Below are positions 39,259-48,249 of a stretch of 64,000 bases of DNA, piece after piece. The DNA comes from Viridibacterium curvum. GTDB taxonomy: Bacteria > Pseudomonadota > Gammaproteobacteria > Burkholderiales > Rhodocyclaceae. Position 1 is the first letter of the stretch. Each line of letters begins with the position of its first letter. The translations under genes and the position numbers were made by a program. Under the pieces are notes generated by a model. That model searched no databases. It saw only the letters and a program-made list of their open reading frames with translations, and had not been told where the DNA came from. The stretch lies in NCBI RefSeq assembly GCF_039544165.1, contig NZ_BAABLD010000015.1, positions 124,001 through 188,000 on the forward strand, given 5' to 3'.

Positions 39259-41618
39259 GCTCCCTGCGCCGGCGTGCCCCGCTGCTGGTCTGGCTGGCTG
39301 TCCTGATCGGCAGCCTCATCGTCATCGCCCGCACCAGCTTCGTGGCCGACATGTCGGCGTTCCTGCCCGCCGCGCCCGATGCCGGTCAGCGCATGCTGAT
39401 CGAGCAATTGCGTGACGGCACCCTCGCCCGCCTGATGATCGTCGGCATCGAAGGCGGCACGCCCGAAGCGCGCCACACGGCATCGAAGAAACTGGCGGCG
39501 GCGCTGCGCAAAGAAGAAGAATTCCTCACCGTACAGAACGGCGAGGCAGAAACCCTGCGACGCGACCAGGAATTCTGGTTCAACAACCGCTACCTGCTGA
39601 GCGCCACGGTCAGCCCGGAACGCTTCAGCACCGAGGGTTTGCGTGCCGCCATCGACGAAACCCTGCTCAACCTCAGCGGCTCCGCCGGTCTCATGCTCAA
39701 GGGCCTGCTGACACGCGACCCGACGGGCGAAGCCCTTACCCTGGTCGACGATCTGCAACAACAAGGCGGGCCGCGTCAGGCTGGGGGTGTCTGGGTCTCA
39801 CGCGACGGCCAGCGCGCGCTGTTGCTGTTGCAGACGCGTGCGGCGGGCTCCGACACCGATGCGCTGGCCCATGCCATCAGCACCATCGAACAGCACTTCG
39901 CCAGCGTGAAGCAGGCGGACCAGCGTGTCGTGATGAGCGGCGCTGGCGTGTTCTCGGTGCAGTCGCGTGACCGCATCAAGCAGGAGACCTCGCAACTGGC
40001 CAGCCTGTCCACGCTGTTCATTGTCGTGCTCCTGCTATCGATCTACCGCTCGCCCCGCCTGCTGGCACTGGGCATGCTGCCGGTCGTCACCGGCGCACTG
40101 ATCGGCGTGGCGGCAGTCAGCCTGGGCTTCGGTCACGTGCACGGACTCACGCTGGGCTTCGGCACCACCCTCATCGGCGAGGCGGTCGACTACGGCATCT
40201 ACTTCTTCGTACAGACCGGCAGCAATGATGCGCGCGGGGCCTGGCAGCAGCGCTTCTGGCGCACCGTGACGCTGGGCGTACTGACCTCGATCTGCGGCTT
40301 CGGTGCGCTGCTGGTGTCGGGCTTTCCAGGGCTGGCCCAGCTGGGTCTCTACTCCATCGCCGGCCTGATCGCCGCTGCGCTCACTGCACGCTTCGTCATG
40401 CCGCAACTGATGCCGGCACGCCTCAACATGCGCAAGGTGGAACCCCTTGGTGCGCGTCTGCAACGCTTCGTCGACTGGCTGGTACGCATGCGCCCGGTGC
40501 TGCTGATTCTGATCGCAGCCTGCGCCGTGCTGCTGATCGTGCGTCACGACCGCATCTGGAACCACAGCATCTCTGCCCTCAATCCTGTGCCGGAAGAAGC
40601 CCAGCAGCTGGACGGTGAGTTGCGCCGCGAACTGGGGGCCCCTGACACGCGGTACCTGCTGGTGCGCAATGTACCGGATGCGCAAACCGCTCTGCAGGCA
40701 GCCGAAGCCATCACACCCGCCCTCCAGGCTCTGACGGACAGGAAGGCACTCGGTGGATTCGACTCACCGGCGCGCCTGCTGCCCAGTGATGTCACACAAC
40801 AGCAACGACAGGCCGCATTGCCGACACCTGACGTGCTGAAGCAAAGACTGGCCGCCGCGCTGAAGGGCGCCCCATTGAATGCCGACAAGCTGGAAGCCTT
40901 CATTGACGACGTGGCGGCTGCCCGCACGCGCCCCTTGCTGACACGCGCCGACCTGAATGGCACGGCCAGTGCGCTGGCACTGGATGCCATGCTGGTCCGT
41001 CGCAGCGAGGGCTACAGCCTGCTGATTCCGCTGCGCGCAAGCGTCGGCCGTGACATCGACGCCAAGGCCGTGCGCGAAGCGCTCGACAAGGCCGGTCAGC
41101 CCGAACTGCTGCTGGTCGACCTGCGCGGGCAGGCCGAGTCGCTCTACGGCACTTACCTCGACGAAGCCATCAAGCTCTCTGCGTGGGGCTTTGCCGGCAT
41201 CCTGCTGCTGTTTGTCATCAGCCTGCGCAGCATCAAGCGCGTTCTGCAGCTGATGTTGCCGCTGGCCGGCACCGTGGTGCTGGTCATGGCCGGCATGATA
41301 CTGCTGGGACAGGCGCTATCCATCCTGCATCTCATTGGCCTGCTGCTGTCGGTCGCGATCGGCTCCAACTACGCGCTGTTCTTCCACCAGGGAAATGATG
41401 CGGGCCAGGACACGGTTGCCGAGCGCCAGCGCACCCTGGTCTCGCTCGCCATGGCAAACATCGCCACCGTCGTAGGCTTTGGTCTGCTTGCCACATCGTC
41501 GGTCTCGGTGCTGCAGGCGCTTGGTGGTACTGTCGGCCCAGGTGCGCTGTTGAGCCTATTGCTGGCGGCCGCCTTCGCCACGCATCACAATAGCCAATCC
41601 ACGCAGGAGTCGGCATGA
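39255..41618 (+). CDS. MMPL/RND-superfamily exporter
   Basis: A 787-residue inner membrane transporter with the RND duplication: one helix plus a periplasmic domain (about 30-245), five helices (about 255-395), then a second helix, periplasmic domain and five helices (about 640-780). GEAVDYGIYFFVQTG near 305 and the homologous SVAIGSNYALFFHQG near 700 are the charged/polar transmembrane segments that carry proton-relay residues. It would export the aryl-polyene or its lipid conjugate to the LolA-like carrier. Confidence 0.9.
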   Translation: MSSLRRRAPLLVWLAVLIGSLIVIARTSFVADMSAFLPAAPDAGQRMLIEQLRDGTLARLMIVGIEGGTPEARHTASKKLAAALRKEEEFLTVQNGEAETLRRDQEFWFNNRYLLSATVSPERFSTEGLRAAIDETLLNLSGSAGLMLKGLLTRDPTGEALTLVDDLQQQGGPRQAGGVWVSRDGQRALLLLQTRAAGSDTDALAHAISTIEQHFASVKQADQRVVMSGAGVFSVQSRDRIKQETSQLASLSTLFIVVLLLSIYRSPRLLALGMLPVVTGALIGVAAVSLGFGHVHGLTLGFGTTLIGEAVDYGIYFFVQTGSNDARGAWQQRFWRTVTLGVLTSICGFGALLVSGFPGLAQLGLYSIAGLIAAALTARFVMPQLMPARLNMRKVEPLGARLQRFVDWLVRMRPVLLILIAACAVLLIVRHDRIWNHSISALNPVPEEAQQLDGELRRELGAPDTRYLLVRNVPDAQTALQAAEAITPALQALTDRKALGGFDSPARLLPSDVTQQQRQAALPTPDVLKQRLAAALKGAPLNADKLEAFIDDVAAARTRPLLTRADLNGTASALALDAMLVRRSEGYSLLIPLRASVGRDIDAKAVREALDKAGQPELLLVDLRGQAESLYGTYLDEAIKLSAWGFAGILLLFVISLRSIKRVLQLMLPLAGTVVLVMAGMILLGQALSILHLIGLLLSVAIGSNYALFFHQGNDAGQDTVAERQRTLVSLAMANIATVVGFGLLATSSVSVLQALGGTVGPGALLSLLLAAAFATHHNSQSTQESA

Positions 41619-42400
41619 TGAAACTGAAACTGCGCAAGTTCATCTGGGTGATCACGGCCTTGCTGACAGGCTGTGCGCCGCCCAATCGGCCCAGCATCGT
41701 GCCCATGCGCACACTGGATGAGCGCGTGAGCTGCGGTGCAGAGATGCCCGAACGACTCATCGTGATGCTGCCAGGCTTGTTCGACACCCCCGAAGATTTC
41801 GTCAAGAACGGCTTCGTCAGCGCCTTGCGCGAACGCGGCATCAAGGCGCGGGTCCTGATCCCTGATGCACATTTCGGCTACTACGAATCACGCACCGTGG
41901 ACCAGCGCATCCTCGAGGACATCATCATCCCTGCCCGCGCCAGCGGGGCACGCGAAATCTGGCTGGTCGGCGTCTCGATGGGTGGGCTGGGCTCGCTGAT
42001 CTTCAGCCAGCAGCATCGTCCTCTCGTGCAGCGGATCTTCCTCATCGGCCCTTACCCGGGCACCGACAAGGTCATGCGCAAGATCCGCGATGCCGGCGGT
42101 CCGGGGCCCTGGGCCCAGCTGGGCTACGACAACGACGATCCCGATGCACGCATCTATGCTTTCTGGCACTGGCTGGTATCACGCAGCAAAGGCCCTCAAT
42201 CGCCCCCCTTCATCAGCTTTGGCACGGGCGATAGCGACCGCTACCGAAGTGACCAGCAGATCCTGGGTTCGTTGTTGCCTGTCACATCCCGCTTCGATGC
42301 AAAAGGCGGCCATGACTGGCGCACCTGGCACAAGATCTGGCTGCAGATGCTCGACGCACTCCCGGCCGATGCCAAGGGGAGTCCCGGCGCAGGATGCTAA
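41615..42400 (+). CDS. Lipoprotein alpha/beta hydrolase of the aryl-polyene operon
   Basis: A 261-residue protein with a lipoprotein signal peptide (lipobox LLTGC near residue 20). MLPGLFDTPEDF near residue 51 is the oxyanion strand, and LVGVSMGGLGSL near 117 is the nucleophile elbow (Ser in G-V-S-M-G). The catalytic His is probably in DAKGGHDWRTW near 237. It starts ATGATG, overlapping the exporter stop. It may release or transfer the polyene at the membrane; the substrate is unknown. Confidence 0.82.
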   Translation: MMKLKLRKFIWVITALLTGCAPPNRPSIVPMRTLDERVSCGAEMPERLIVMLPGLFDTPEDFVKNGFVSALRERGIKARVLIPDAHFGYYESRTVDQRILEDIIIPARASGAREIWLVGVSMGGLGSLIFSQQHRPLVQRIFLIGPYPGTDKVMRKIRDAGGPGPWAQLGYDNDDPDARIYAFWHWLVSRSKGPQSPPFISFGTGDSDRYRSDQQILGSLLPVTSRFDAKGGHDWRTWHKIWLQMLDALPADAKGSPGAGC

Positions 42401-42472
42401 AATCTCTGCGTTCCTGGGCGACAAGCTGCACGCGCCACTCCCCAAAACGCCCGCTACCTGACCAGACTCCCT

Positions 42473-43687
42473 GTGCCTGCACCGCAAACCCAACCCTTGC
42501 ATCTGTCCGGCTTTACGCTCAGTTCATGTCTGGGGCACGGACTTACCGCCACCCGTGACGCGCTGCAAGCCGCACGCACCGGACTTTCCAGCGCACCGTT
42601 CGAAACCGTGGATCTGCCCGCGTTCATCGGTCAGGTCAGCGGTGTCGATGACGTCGTCCTGCCGGCCGACCTGAGCGGTTTTGACTGCCGCAACAACCGC
42701 CTGGGCTGGCTGGCCCTGCAGCAGGACGGCTTTGTCGAACAGGTGCGCGCCGCCCGTGCGCGCTACGGTGCACAACGCGTCGGCGTTTTTCTCGGCACCA
42801 GCACCTCAGGCATCCTGCAAACCGAGATCGGCTACCGCCACCTTGATGCCTCAGGCCATCTACCCGCAGACTTCGACTACGCCCGCACGCACAACACCTA
42901 TTCGATCGCTGCTTTCGTGCGTCAAGTCTTCGACCTGCACGGCCCGGCCGTTGCCGTCTCGACGGCATGCTCGTCAAGCGCCAAGGTGTTTGGCAACGCC
43001 CAGCGTCTGATCGCGGCCGGCCTCATTGATGCGGCCATCGTCGGCGGCGTCGACTCACTCTGCCTCACCACGCTTTACGGCTTCCACTCGCTGCAATTGC
43101 TGTCGACCGACCTGTGCCGTCCCTACGACGCGCAACGTCAGGGCCTGTCGATCGGGGAAGCGGCCGCCTTTGCCCTGCTCGAACGCGCCGATGCAAACGC
43201 CGCCGCCGGTGACGACATCATGCTCGCCGGCGTCGGTGAATCGGCTGATGCGCATCACATGTCGGCACCACACCCCGAAGGGCTGGGCGCACGCCTCGCC
43301 ATGCAGGGCGCACTGACCCAGGCCGGCTGGCAAACGAGCGACGTCGACTACATCAATCTGCATGGCACGGCGACCCCCAGCAACGACGCGGCCGAAGGCA
43401 AGGCGGTCGCTGGCCTCTTCGGTAACGCGACGCCATGCAGCTCGACCAAGGGCGCCACGGGCCACACGCTGGGCGCCGCTGGCGGTGCCGAGGCCGTGAT
43501 TTCGGCGCTGGCCATGCGCCACCAATTCATGCCCGGCGGTGTCAATACGCAAGAGCTCGACCCGACGATTCCTGTGAACTACCTGATCGCGAACCGCGAA
43601 GCACCCGTGCGCCGTGTGTTGAGCAACTCGTTCGGCTTCGGCGGCACCAATTGCAGCCTTGCCCTGTGTCGCCGGGAGGCCCTCTGA
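42473..43687 (+). CDS. Beta-ketoacyl-ACP synthase, aryl-polyene pathway
   Basis: A 404-residue ketosynthase with a complete triad: Cys166 in VSTACSSSA, His297 in NLHGTATPSND and His331 in GATGHTLGAAGG. It carries out the decarboxylating condensation that lengthens the polyene, probably as a heterodimer with the chain-length-type partner encoded next. It begins with GTG at 42473 after a 72-base gap, the longest break inside the operon, and I see no terminator there. Confidence 0.9.
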   Translation: MPAPQTQPLHLSGFTLSSCLGHGLTATRDALQAARTGLSSAPFETVDLPAFIGQVSGVDDVVLPADLSGFDCRNNRLGWLALQQDGFVEQVRAARARYGAQRVGVFLGTSTSGILQTEIGYRHLDASGHLPADFDYARTHNTYSIAAFVRQVFDLHGPAVAVSTACSSSAKVFGNAQRLIAAGLIDAAIVGGVDSLCLTTLYGFHSLQLLSTDLCRPYDAQRQGLSIGEAAAFALLERADANAAAGDDIMLAGVGESADAHHMSAPHPEGLGARLAMQGALTQAGWQTSDVDYINLHGTATPSNDAAEGKAVAGLFGNATPCSSTKGATGHTLGAAGGAEAVISALAMRHQFMPGGVNTQELDPTIPVNYLIANREAPVRRVLSNSFGFGGTNCSLALCRREAL

Positions 43688-43688
43688 C

Positions 43689-44495
43689 ATGCGCTGCAAT
43701 GTTTTTCTGCAAGGCATCGGTGCCATCGGGCCCGGCTTCGATGACTGGTCACAGCTCGCCGGGATGCTAAGTGAGGCCACCCCCTTCAGCGGCGAAGAGA
43801 CGCGCCCGCCCACCCTGCAACTGCTGCCCCCCGCCGAACGACGCCGCGTCGGCATGCTGGTCAAACTCGCACTCACCAGTGGGGCGCAGGCCGTCGCACA
43901 TGCAGGCAGCGATGCAGCACGCCTGCCGACCGTGTTTTCAGCGTCCGGCGGTGATGGCGAGAACTGCCACGTCCTGTGCGAAACCCTTGCCAGCTCGGAC
44001 CGCAGCATCTCGCCGACACGCTTCCACAACTCGGTGCACAATGCCGCCTCGGGCTACTGGAGCATCGCCACTGGCAGCATGGCAAGCTCGACCAGCCTGT
44101 GCGCACACGACGCGGGGTTCGCCGCCGGCCTGCTTGAAGCTGTCACGCAAGTGCAAGCCACGCAGCAGGACTGCATGCTGATCGCCTGTGACGATCACTA
44201 CGGCGGCGCACTGGGCAAGGCACGTCCGATCGCCGACCGCATGGCGATTGCGCTGGTGCTGTCGGCCACACGCAACGAACACTCGCTCGCTGAGCTGAGC
44301 ATCGACCTGTCCGACCACCCCGCCGACGAACAGGCGCCGCTGCCGGCACTGCAAAAAATCTACAAGGGCATCCCCACTGCACGCGGGCTCAATCTCATGA
44401 GCCGCCTCGCGCGCAACGAAGCCGGGGCGGTCTACCTCGACTACCTGCCCCCCCTCTCCCTGTCCGTGCAGGTGAAGCCCCTGCAGGTCTCATGA
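43689..44495 (+). CDS. Ketosynthase-like chain-length factor
   Basis: A 268-residue protein matching the N-terminal half of the ketosynthase fold only (Ketoacyl-synt_2 type). The region around FHNSVHNAASGYWSIATG and SSTSLCAHDAGFAAGLLE (residues 112-149) corresponds to the active-site region, but the usual TACSS motif and both catalytic His are absent. Such partners are needed for the active heterodimer in aryl-polyene synthesis. It starts one base after the stop of the ketosynthase. Confidence 0.85.
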   Translation: MRCNVFLQGIGAIGPGFDDWSQLAGMLSEATPFSGEETRPPTLQLLPPAERRRVGMLVKLALTSGAQAVAHAGSDAARLPTVFSASGGDGENCHVLCETLASSDRSISPTRFHNSVHNAASGYWSIATGSMASSTSLCAHDAGFAAGLLEAVTQVQATQQDCMLIACDDHYGGALGKARPIADRMAIALVLSATRNEHSLAELSIDLSDHPADEQAPLPALQKIYKGIPTARGLNLMSRLARNEAGAVYLDYLPPLSLSVQVKPLQVS

Positions 44496-44944
44496 CAGCA
44501 CTCGCCATCGACATCGCCGCGCATGTGCCGCACGCCGGCGACATGTGTCTGCTGGAATCCGTGACGCACTGGGATGCGCAGGGACTGACGGCGCAGACCC
44601 GTCAGCATCGCAACCCGCAGATGCCATTGTTCAGTCATGCGCGCCTCGGCGTGGCCTGTGGTGTCGAGATCGCCGCACAGGGCATGGCTCTGCACGGCGC
44701 CCTGCTGGCCGGGCAAAGCGAAGCCGAGCGGCCACGCGCGGGTTTTCTGGCCAGCCTGCGCGACGTCCGATTCCACGTCAGCCGTCTCGACGATATCGAC
44801 GCTGCATTGCAGATCAGCGTGCAGCGCCTGTCGGGTGACGACAACACCGTGCTCTATCAATTCAGCGTGACAGGTGATGGCCGGCCTCTTCTCGAAGGGC
44901 GGGCCGCCGTCATGCTCGACGCCGCCAAGGTGAACACCCCATGA
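44492..44944 (+). CDS. ApeP-like dehydratase, aryl-polyene pathway
   Basis: A 150-residue hotdog-fold dehydratase. HVPHAGDMCLLESV near residue 11 is characteristic of the ApeP/3-hydroxyacyl-ACP dehydratase-like branch. Together with the smaller dehydratase at 37408 it would introduce the conjugated double bonds. Four-base overlaps with both neighbours. Confidence 0.85.
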   Translation: MTALAIDIAAHVPHAGDMCLLESVTHWDAQGLTAQTRQHRNPQMPLFSHARLGVACGVEIAAQGMALHGALLAGQSEAERPRAGFLASLRDVRFHVSRLDDIDAALQISVQRLSGDDNTVLYQFSVTGDGRPLLEGRAAVMLDAAKVNTP

Positions 44945-45672
44945 CTACGCCCCTGAAACGCGCCCTCGTAACAGGCGGCAGCGGCAGCATAGGCAGTGCG
45001 ATCTGTCGCGCACTGGCCGAACGCGGCCACCATGTCATCGTGCATGCCAATGGCAATATCGCTCGCGCCCAGGCACTGGCCGCCGAGCTGTGTGCCGCCG
45101 GCCACAGTGCCGAAGCCATACAGTTCGATCTCACCGACGGCGAAGCCTGCGCGACAGCCATCGCGGCACTGCTTGAAGCCGGGCCTGTCCAGATCCTCGT
45201 CAACAATGCCGGCATCCACAACGATGCGGTGTTCGCCGGCATGTCGCGCGAGCAATGGCAGGGCGTGCTCGACGTCTCGTTGGGCGGCTTCTACAACGTC
45301 ACCCAGCCCTTGATGCTGCCCATGATCCGCACACGCTGGGGTCGCGTCATCAACCTGTCGTCCGTTGCCGCTGTCGCTGGCAACCGCGGACAGGTCAATT
45401 ACTCCGCCGCCAAGGGTGCCCTGCAGGCCGCCACCAAATCCCTGTCTCTCGAAGTCGCCAGCCGCGGCATCACCGTCAACACGGTGGCCCCTGGTGTCAT
45501 CGAATCGGAAATGATCGAAGGCGCATTCGACAAGGAAACCATCGACCGCATCGTGCCCATGAAGCGCGCCGGCAAGCCCGAAGAAGTCGCCGCGCTGGTG
45601 GCCTTTCTCGCGTCGGAGTCGGCCGCCTACATCTCGGGCCAGACCATCTCGATCAATGGCGGGATGATTTAA
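44941..45672 (+). CDS. FabG-type 3-ketoacyl-ACP reductase, aryl-polyene pathway
   Basis: A 243-residue short-chain dehydrogenase. TGGSGSIGSA (residues 11-20) binds NADPH, NNAG is at 88-91, and the catalytic Ser140/Ser141, Tyr154 and Lys158 are in YSAAKGA. APGVIESEM follows. It reduces the beta-keto group after each condensation. It ends the plus-strand operon, ten bases from the convergent glycosyltransferase gene, with no terminator between. Confidence 0.92.
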   Translation: MTTPLKRALVTGGSGSIGSAICRALAERGHHVIVHANGNIARAQALAAELCAAGHSAEAIQFDLTDGEACATAIAALLEAGPVQILVNNAGIHNDAVFAGMSREQWQGVLDVSLGGFYNVTQPLMLPMIRTRWGRVINLSSVAAVAGNRGQVNYSAAKGALQAATKSLSLEVASRGITVNTVAPGVIESEMIEGAFDKETIDRIVPMKRAGKPEEVAALVAFLASESAAYISGQTISINGGMI

Positions 45673-45681
45673 ACGTAGCGC

Positions 45682-46434
45682 TCAGGCACGCGCCAGCACA
45701 CGCCACAGCAGCCGCGGCAGCCGCAGCACGAAACCCGTCATCAGGCGGATGTGCATCCAGGTGAGCAAAGTGTTGTCGCGCAAATAGTTGAAGTGCGACA
45801 CGCCGCCTTCTTCCGCACTGAGGTACTTCACAGGCGCAGCTTCGTTGAGCGGCGCAACGCCCGTCCAGCAAAGGCGCACTACCGCCTCGGGATCGAAATC
45901 GAAACGACGCATCCAGCGCTGACCACGCATCACACGGATCAGCGGCGCGGCAGGATAGACGCGAAAGCCGTAAAGTGAATCGCCGATGCCCGACCACAGG
46001 GTTTCGAGATTGGCCCACCAGTTGGAGACGCGACGTCCGCGCACGCGCAACAGCGGTGCACTGGCATCGAACACCGGTACGCCCAGCACCATGCCGCCCG
46101 GCGTTTCAAGACTGCGCTGCATGAAGCGCGGGATCAGGTCCGCCGGATGCTGGCCGTCCGAATCCATGGTCAGCACATGCGTGAAGCCCTGCGCCAGCGC
46201 CTGCTCGGCCCCGTGCAGCACGGCAGCACCTTTGCCACGATTCTCGGGCAGCACGATCACGTGCAGTCCCGTGTCCTGCTCTGCCAATGCCTGCAAACGC
46301 TCGGCTGTGCCGTCAGTACTGCCATCGACGACCACCCACACCGGTGACCAGTGCGCACGCGCCGCAGCGACGGTTTCAAAGACCTTTTCGCCCGGGTTGT
46401 AGCTCGGAATCAGGACCAGGTGCGTCGTATGCAT
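45682..46434 (-). CDS. Glycosyltransferase family 2 (DPM1-like)
   Basis: A 250-residue GT-A glycosyltransferase. IPSYNPGEKV near the start, VVVDGSTDGTAE near residue 33, NRGKGAAVLHG near 64 and the metal-binding TMDSDGQHP near 90 form the GT2 signature. There are no clear membrane helices. Aryl-polyene loci commonly have one such enzyme, possibly adding a sugar head group. The ATG shares one base with the upstream stop (TGATG). Confidence 0.88.
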   Translation of the reverse strand: MHTTHLVLIPSYNPGEKVFETVAAARAHWSPVWVVVDGSTDGTAERLQALAEQDTGLHVIVLPENRGKGAAVLHGAEQALAQGFTHVLTMDSDGQHPADLIPRFMQRSLETPGGMVLGVPVFDASAPLLRVRGRRVSNWWANLETLWSGIGDSLYGFRVYPAAPLIRVMRGQRWMRRFDFDPEAVVRLCWTGVAPLNEAAPVKYLSAEEGGVSHFNYLRDNTLLTWMHIRLMTGFVLRLPRLLWRVLARA

Positions 46435-47225
46435 CAGCTGGCCGCCCCGCTCTGTTTCAGGAAACGGTGCAGGGCGCTGCCTTCCTGCCCAGCCAGCTGG
46501 CGAGCGAAAGACGCTTCAAGCAAGGCCGGCAACTGGCGCGCGTCGTGAGGCCCCTCGATGCGCTCGCCCAGGCGGATGCGGAAGCGCATCGGCATGTCCG
46601 GCCGTTTGAGCCAGCCCCAGCCTTTGCCGAGAAACGCGGTGTCCGATTCGATGATCAGGGTCTGGATGGGCACTCCCGAGCGCTGCGCCGTGATACCGAT
46701 GCTGCCGCGCACGGGATTGATGGGAAAGCGCTCGGTACGCGTGCCTTCCGGGAAGATCAGCACATGCTCGCCGCGCTTGAGCGCCTCGATGGCCAAAGCG
46801 CTGGTGCCGAGAAACCAGTCATTGCGCACGTAACCGGCCAGCCGCGCACCGGCCCCCATGAAGAAGCTGTCCACCAGGCTCGCCTTGGTGATGCACACCG
46901 CGCGCGGCAGGCGTGACAGCACCATGACCGCGTCCAGCATGCCGGGGTGATTCGGCGCAAGGATCATGGGCGTCGCCGTGCGCAGGGCATCCAGCTCCGA
47001 GAGGTCGAACAGACCCACTCCGGTACAACGCAGCACCCAGAGATACAGCGTGAAACCCCAGCGCGCCCCCCCCTGCCCGATACGCCGCGCCAGGTTACGC
47101 GGCAACAGACCCAACGGAATGGCCGCAATGGTCCACACCGTGCAGCCGAAGCCCAGGCAGAACAGGCCGAATCGCAGTGCCAGATACGAGTGAATCCGGC
47201 AGAGCAGCTGCAGGAGAAATCTCAT
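46434..47225 (-). CDS. PlsC-type 1-acyl-glycerol-3-phosphate acyltransferase-like
   Basis: A 263-residue acyltransferase with an N-terminal membrane helix (about 15-45). APNHPGMLDAVMV near residue 91 is the N-H-x(4)-D motif and FPEGTRTERFP near 158 the second motif. With the LpxL-like enzyme on the other strand it makes two lipid acyltransferases in the locus. It may build the lipid anchor of the polyene. Overlaps the chorismatase gene by four bases. Confidence 0.88.
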   Translation of the reverse strand: MRFLLQLLCRIHSYLALRFGLFCLGFGCTVWTIAAIPLGLLPRNLARRIGQGGARWGFTLYLWVLRCTGVGLFDLSELDALRTATPMILAPNHPGMLDAVMVLSRLPRAVCITKASLVDSFFMGAGARLAGYVRNDWFLGTSALAIEALKRGEHVLIFPEGTRTERFPINPVRGSIGITAQRSGVPIQTLIIESDTAFLGKGWGWLKRPDMPMRFRIRLGERIEGPHDARQLPALLEASFARQLAGQEGSALHRFLKQSGAAS

Positions 47226-48247
47226 GCCTCGCCAGTTCCCGCAGCTGCGGCCCCCACAGCCTCGATCTCGACCAGCAGCTCGGCACGACAGACGTCCGCG
47301 AGCAGGAAGTGGATGATCGGCTCGCTGCCCAGCTCGCGACGCATGACGGCCTCGACGGCTGCCGCATCGCGCGCATGGCGGACAAAGGTCTTGTACTGCA
47401 GTCGGCTCATGTCAAAACGGGCGCTGCCGGTCTGGGTCGCATTGGCCTGCGACATTACGGCACGAATGTTACGAAGACTCTCTTCCGTCTGCGCTGCGAC
47501 GTCACCGGGATGCAAACTCTCGTGACCTACGATGCTCGCAGTACCGGACACGAACAGCAGGCTGTCCCCGGTACTCCGCTCCATGACCGCGGCACGCGAG
47601 AAGCTCGGACTGCGTGGCCCATACTGGACAGGATAGTTGTAGGCGCTGATCTGACGGGGATTCTCGATGCAGCGTGGCGCCCGACGTGCGGCCAGCGCAT
47701 ACAGCGTAAAACTGCCTTCGTGCGACCCCAGAGCACAAGCCGCCGGAGCTCCTACCTCGAAAGCCTGGCGCGCAGCCTGGAATGCCTCCTGGCGCGCGCG
47801 GTTGAACAGGCGATAACGCTCCATGCGTTCGCCACTCTGGTCGTCCATCTGATCGGCATTGATGTGCGGAACATAGTTCCAGCAACGCACGAGGTACGGG
47901 AAGTCCTCCCGCTGCATGGCGGCAAACAGCGCGTCATAGCCATGACGGGTTGCCGTCGCAATGTCTGCAGCGTCTGCCGAGGCAGTGTCCAGCGCCACCC
48001 ACATCCACTCACCGTCATGCTTGCAGACGGCCTGGCCGTGACGCACGGTCTGCACACGTGCATCGCTGGTCCAGTACTCGGCAACGCCGGCCCCCTCATG
48101 AGCTGCCCGCAACGCCTGCAGTCTGACGTGTACATCGGCCCGCAGGGCATCAGGTGCGCGCTCGCTGCCGTGCCAGACCACGCACAGGCTGGCCGGATCT
48201 GTTGCCGCAAGGCCGCCTTGCCCCGACGTACGCAGGAACAAGCCCAT
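47222..48247 (-). CDS. Chorismatase (FkbO/Hyg5/XanB2 type), hydroxybenzoate synthase
   Basis: A 341-residue member of the YjgF-like chorismatase family. Enzymes of this type cleave chorismate to pyruvate and 3-hydroxybenzoate, 4-hydroxybenzoate or a dihydroxycyclohexadiene acid. Key stretches are YPVQYGPRSPSFSRA near residue 200 and FVSGTASIVGHESLHPGD near 227. XanB2 does this for xanthomonadin in Xanthomonas, so here it would feed the starter acid of the aryl polyene. The start at 48247 lies two bases after the ketosynthase stop. The product isomer cannot be told from the sequence alone. Confidence 0.87.
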   Translation of the reverse strand: MGLFLRTSGQGGLAATDPASLCVVWHGSERAPDALRADVHVRLQALRAAHEGAGVAEYWTSDARVQTVRHGQAVCKHDGEWMWVALDTASADAADIATATRHGYDALFAAMQREDFPYLVRCWNYVPHINADQMDDQSGERMERYRLFNRARQEAFQAARQAFEVGAPAACALGSHEGSFTLYALAARRAPRCIENPRQISAYNYPVQYGPRSPSFSRAAVMERSTGDSLLFVSGTASIVGHESLHPGDVAAQTEESLRNIRAVMSQANATQTGSARFDMSRLQYKTFVRHARDAAAVEAVMRRELGSEPIIHFLLADVCRAELLVEIEAVGAAAAGTGEA

Positions 48248-48249
48248 GT

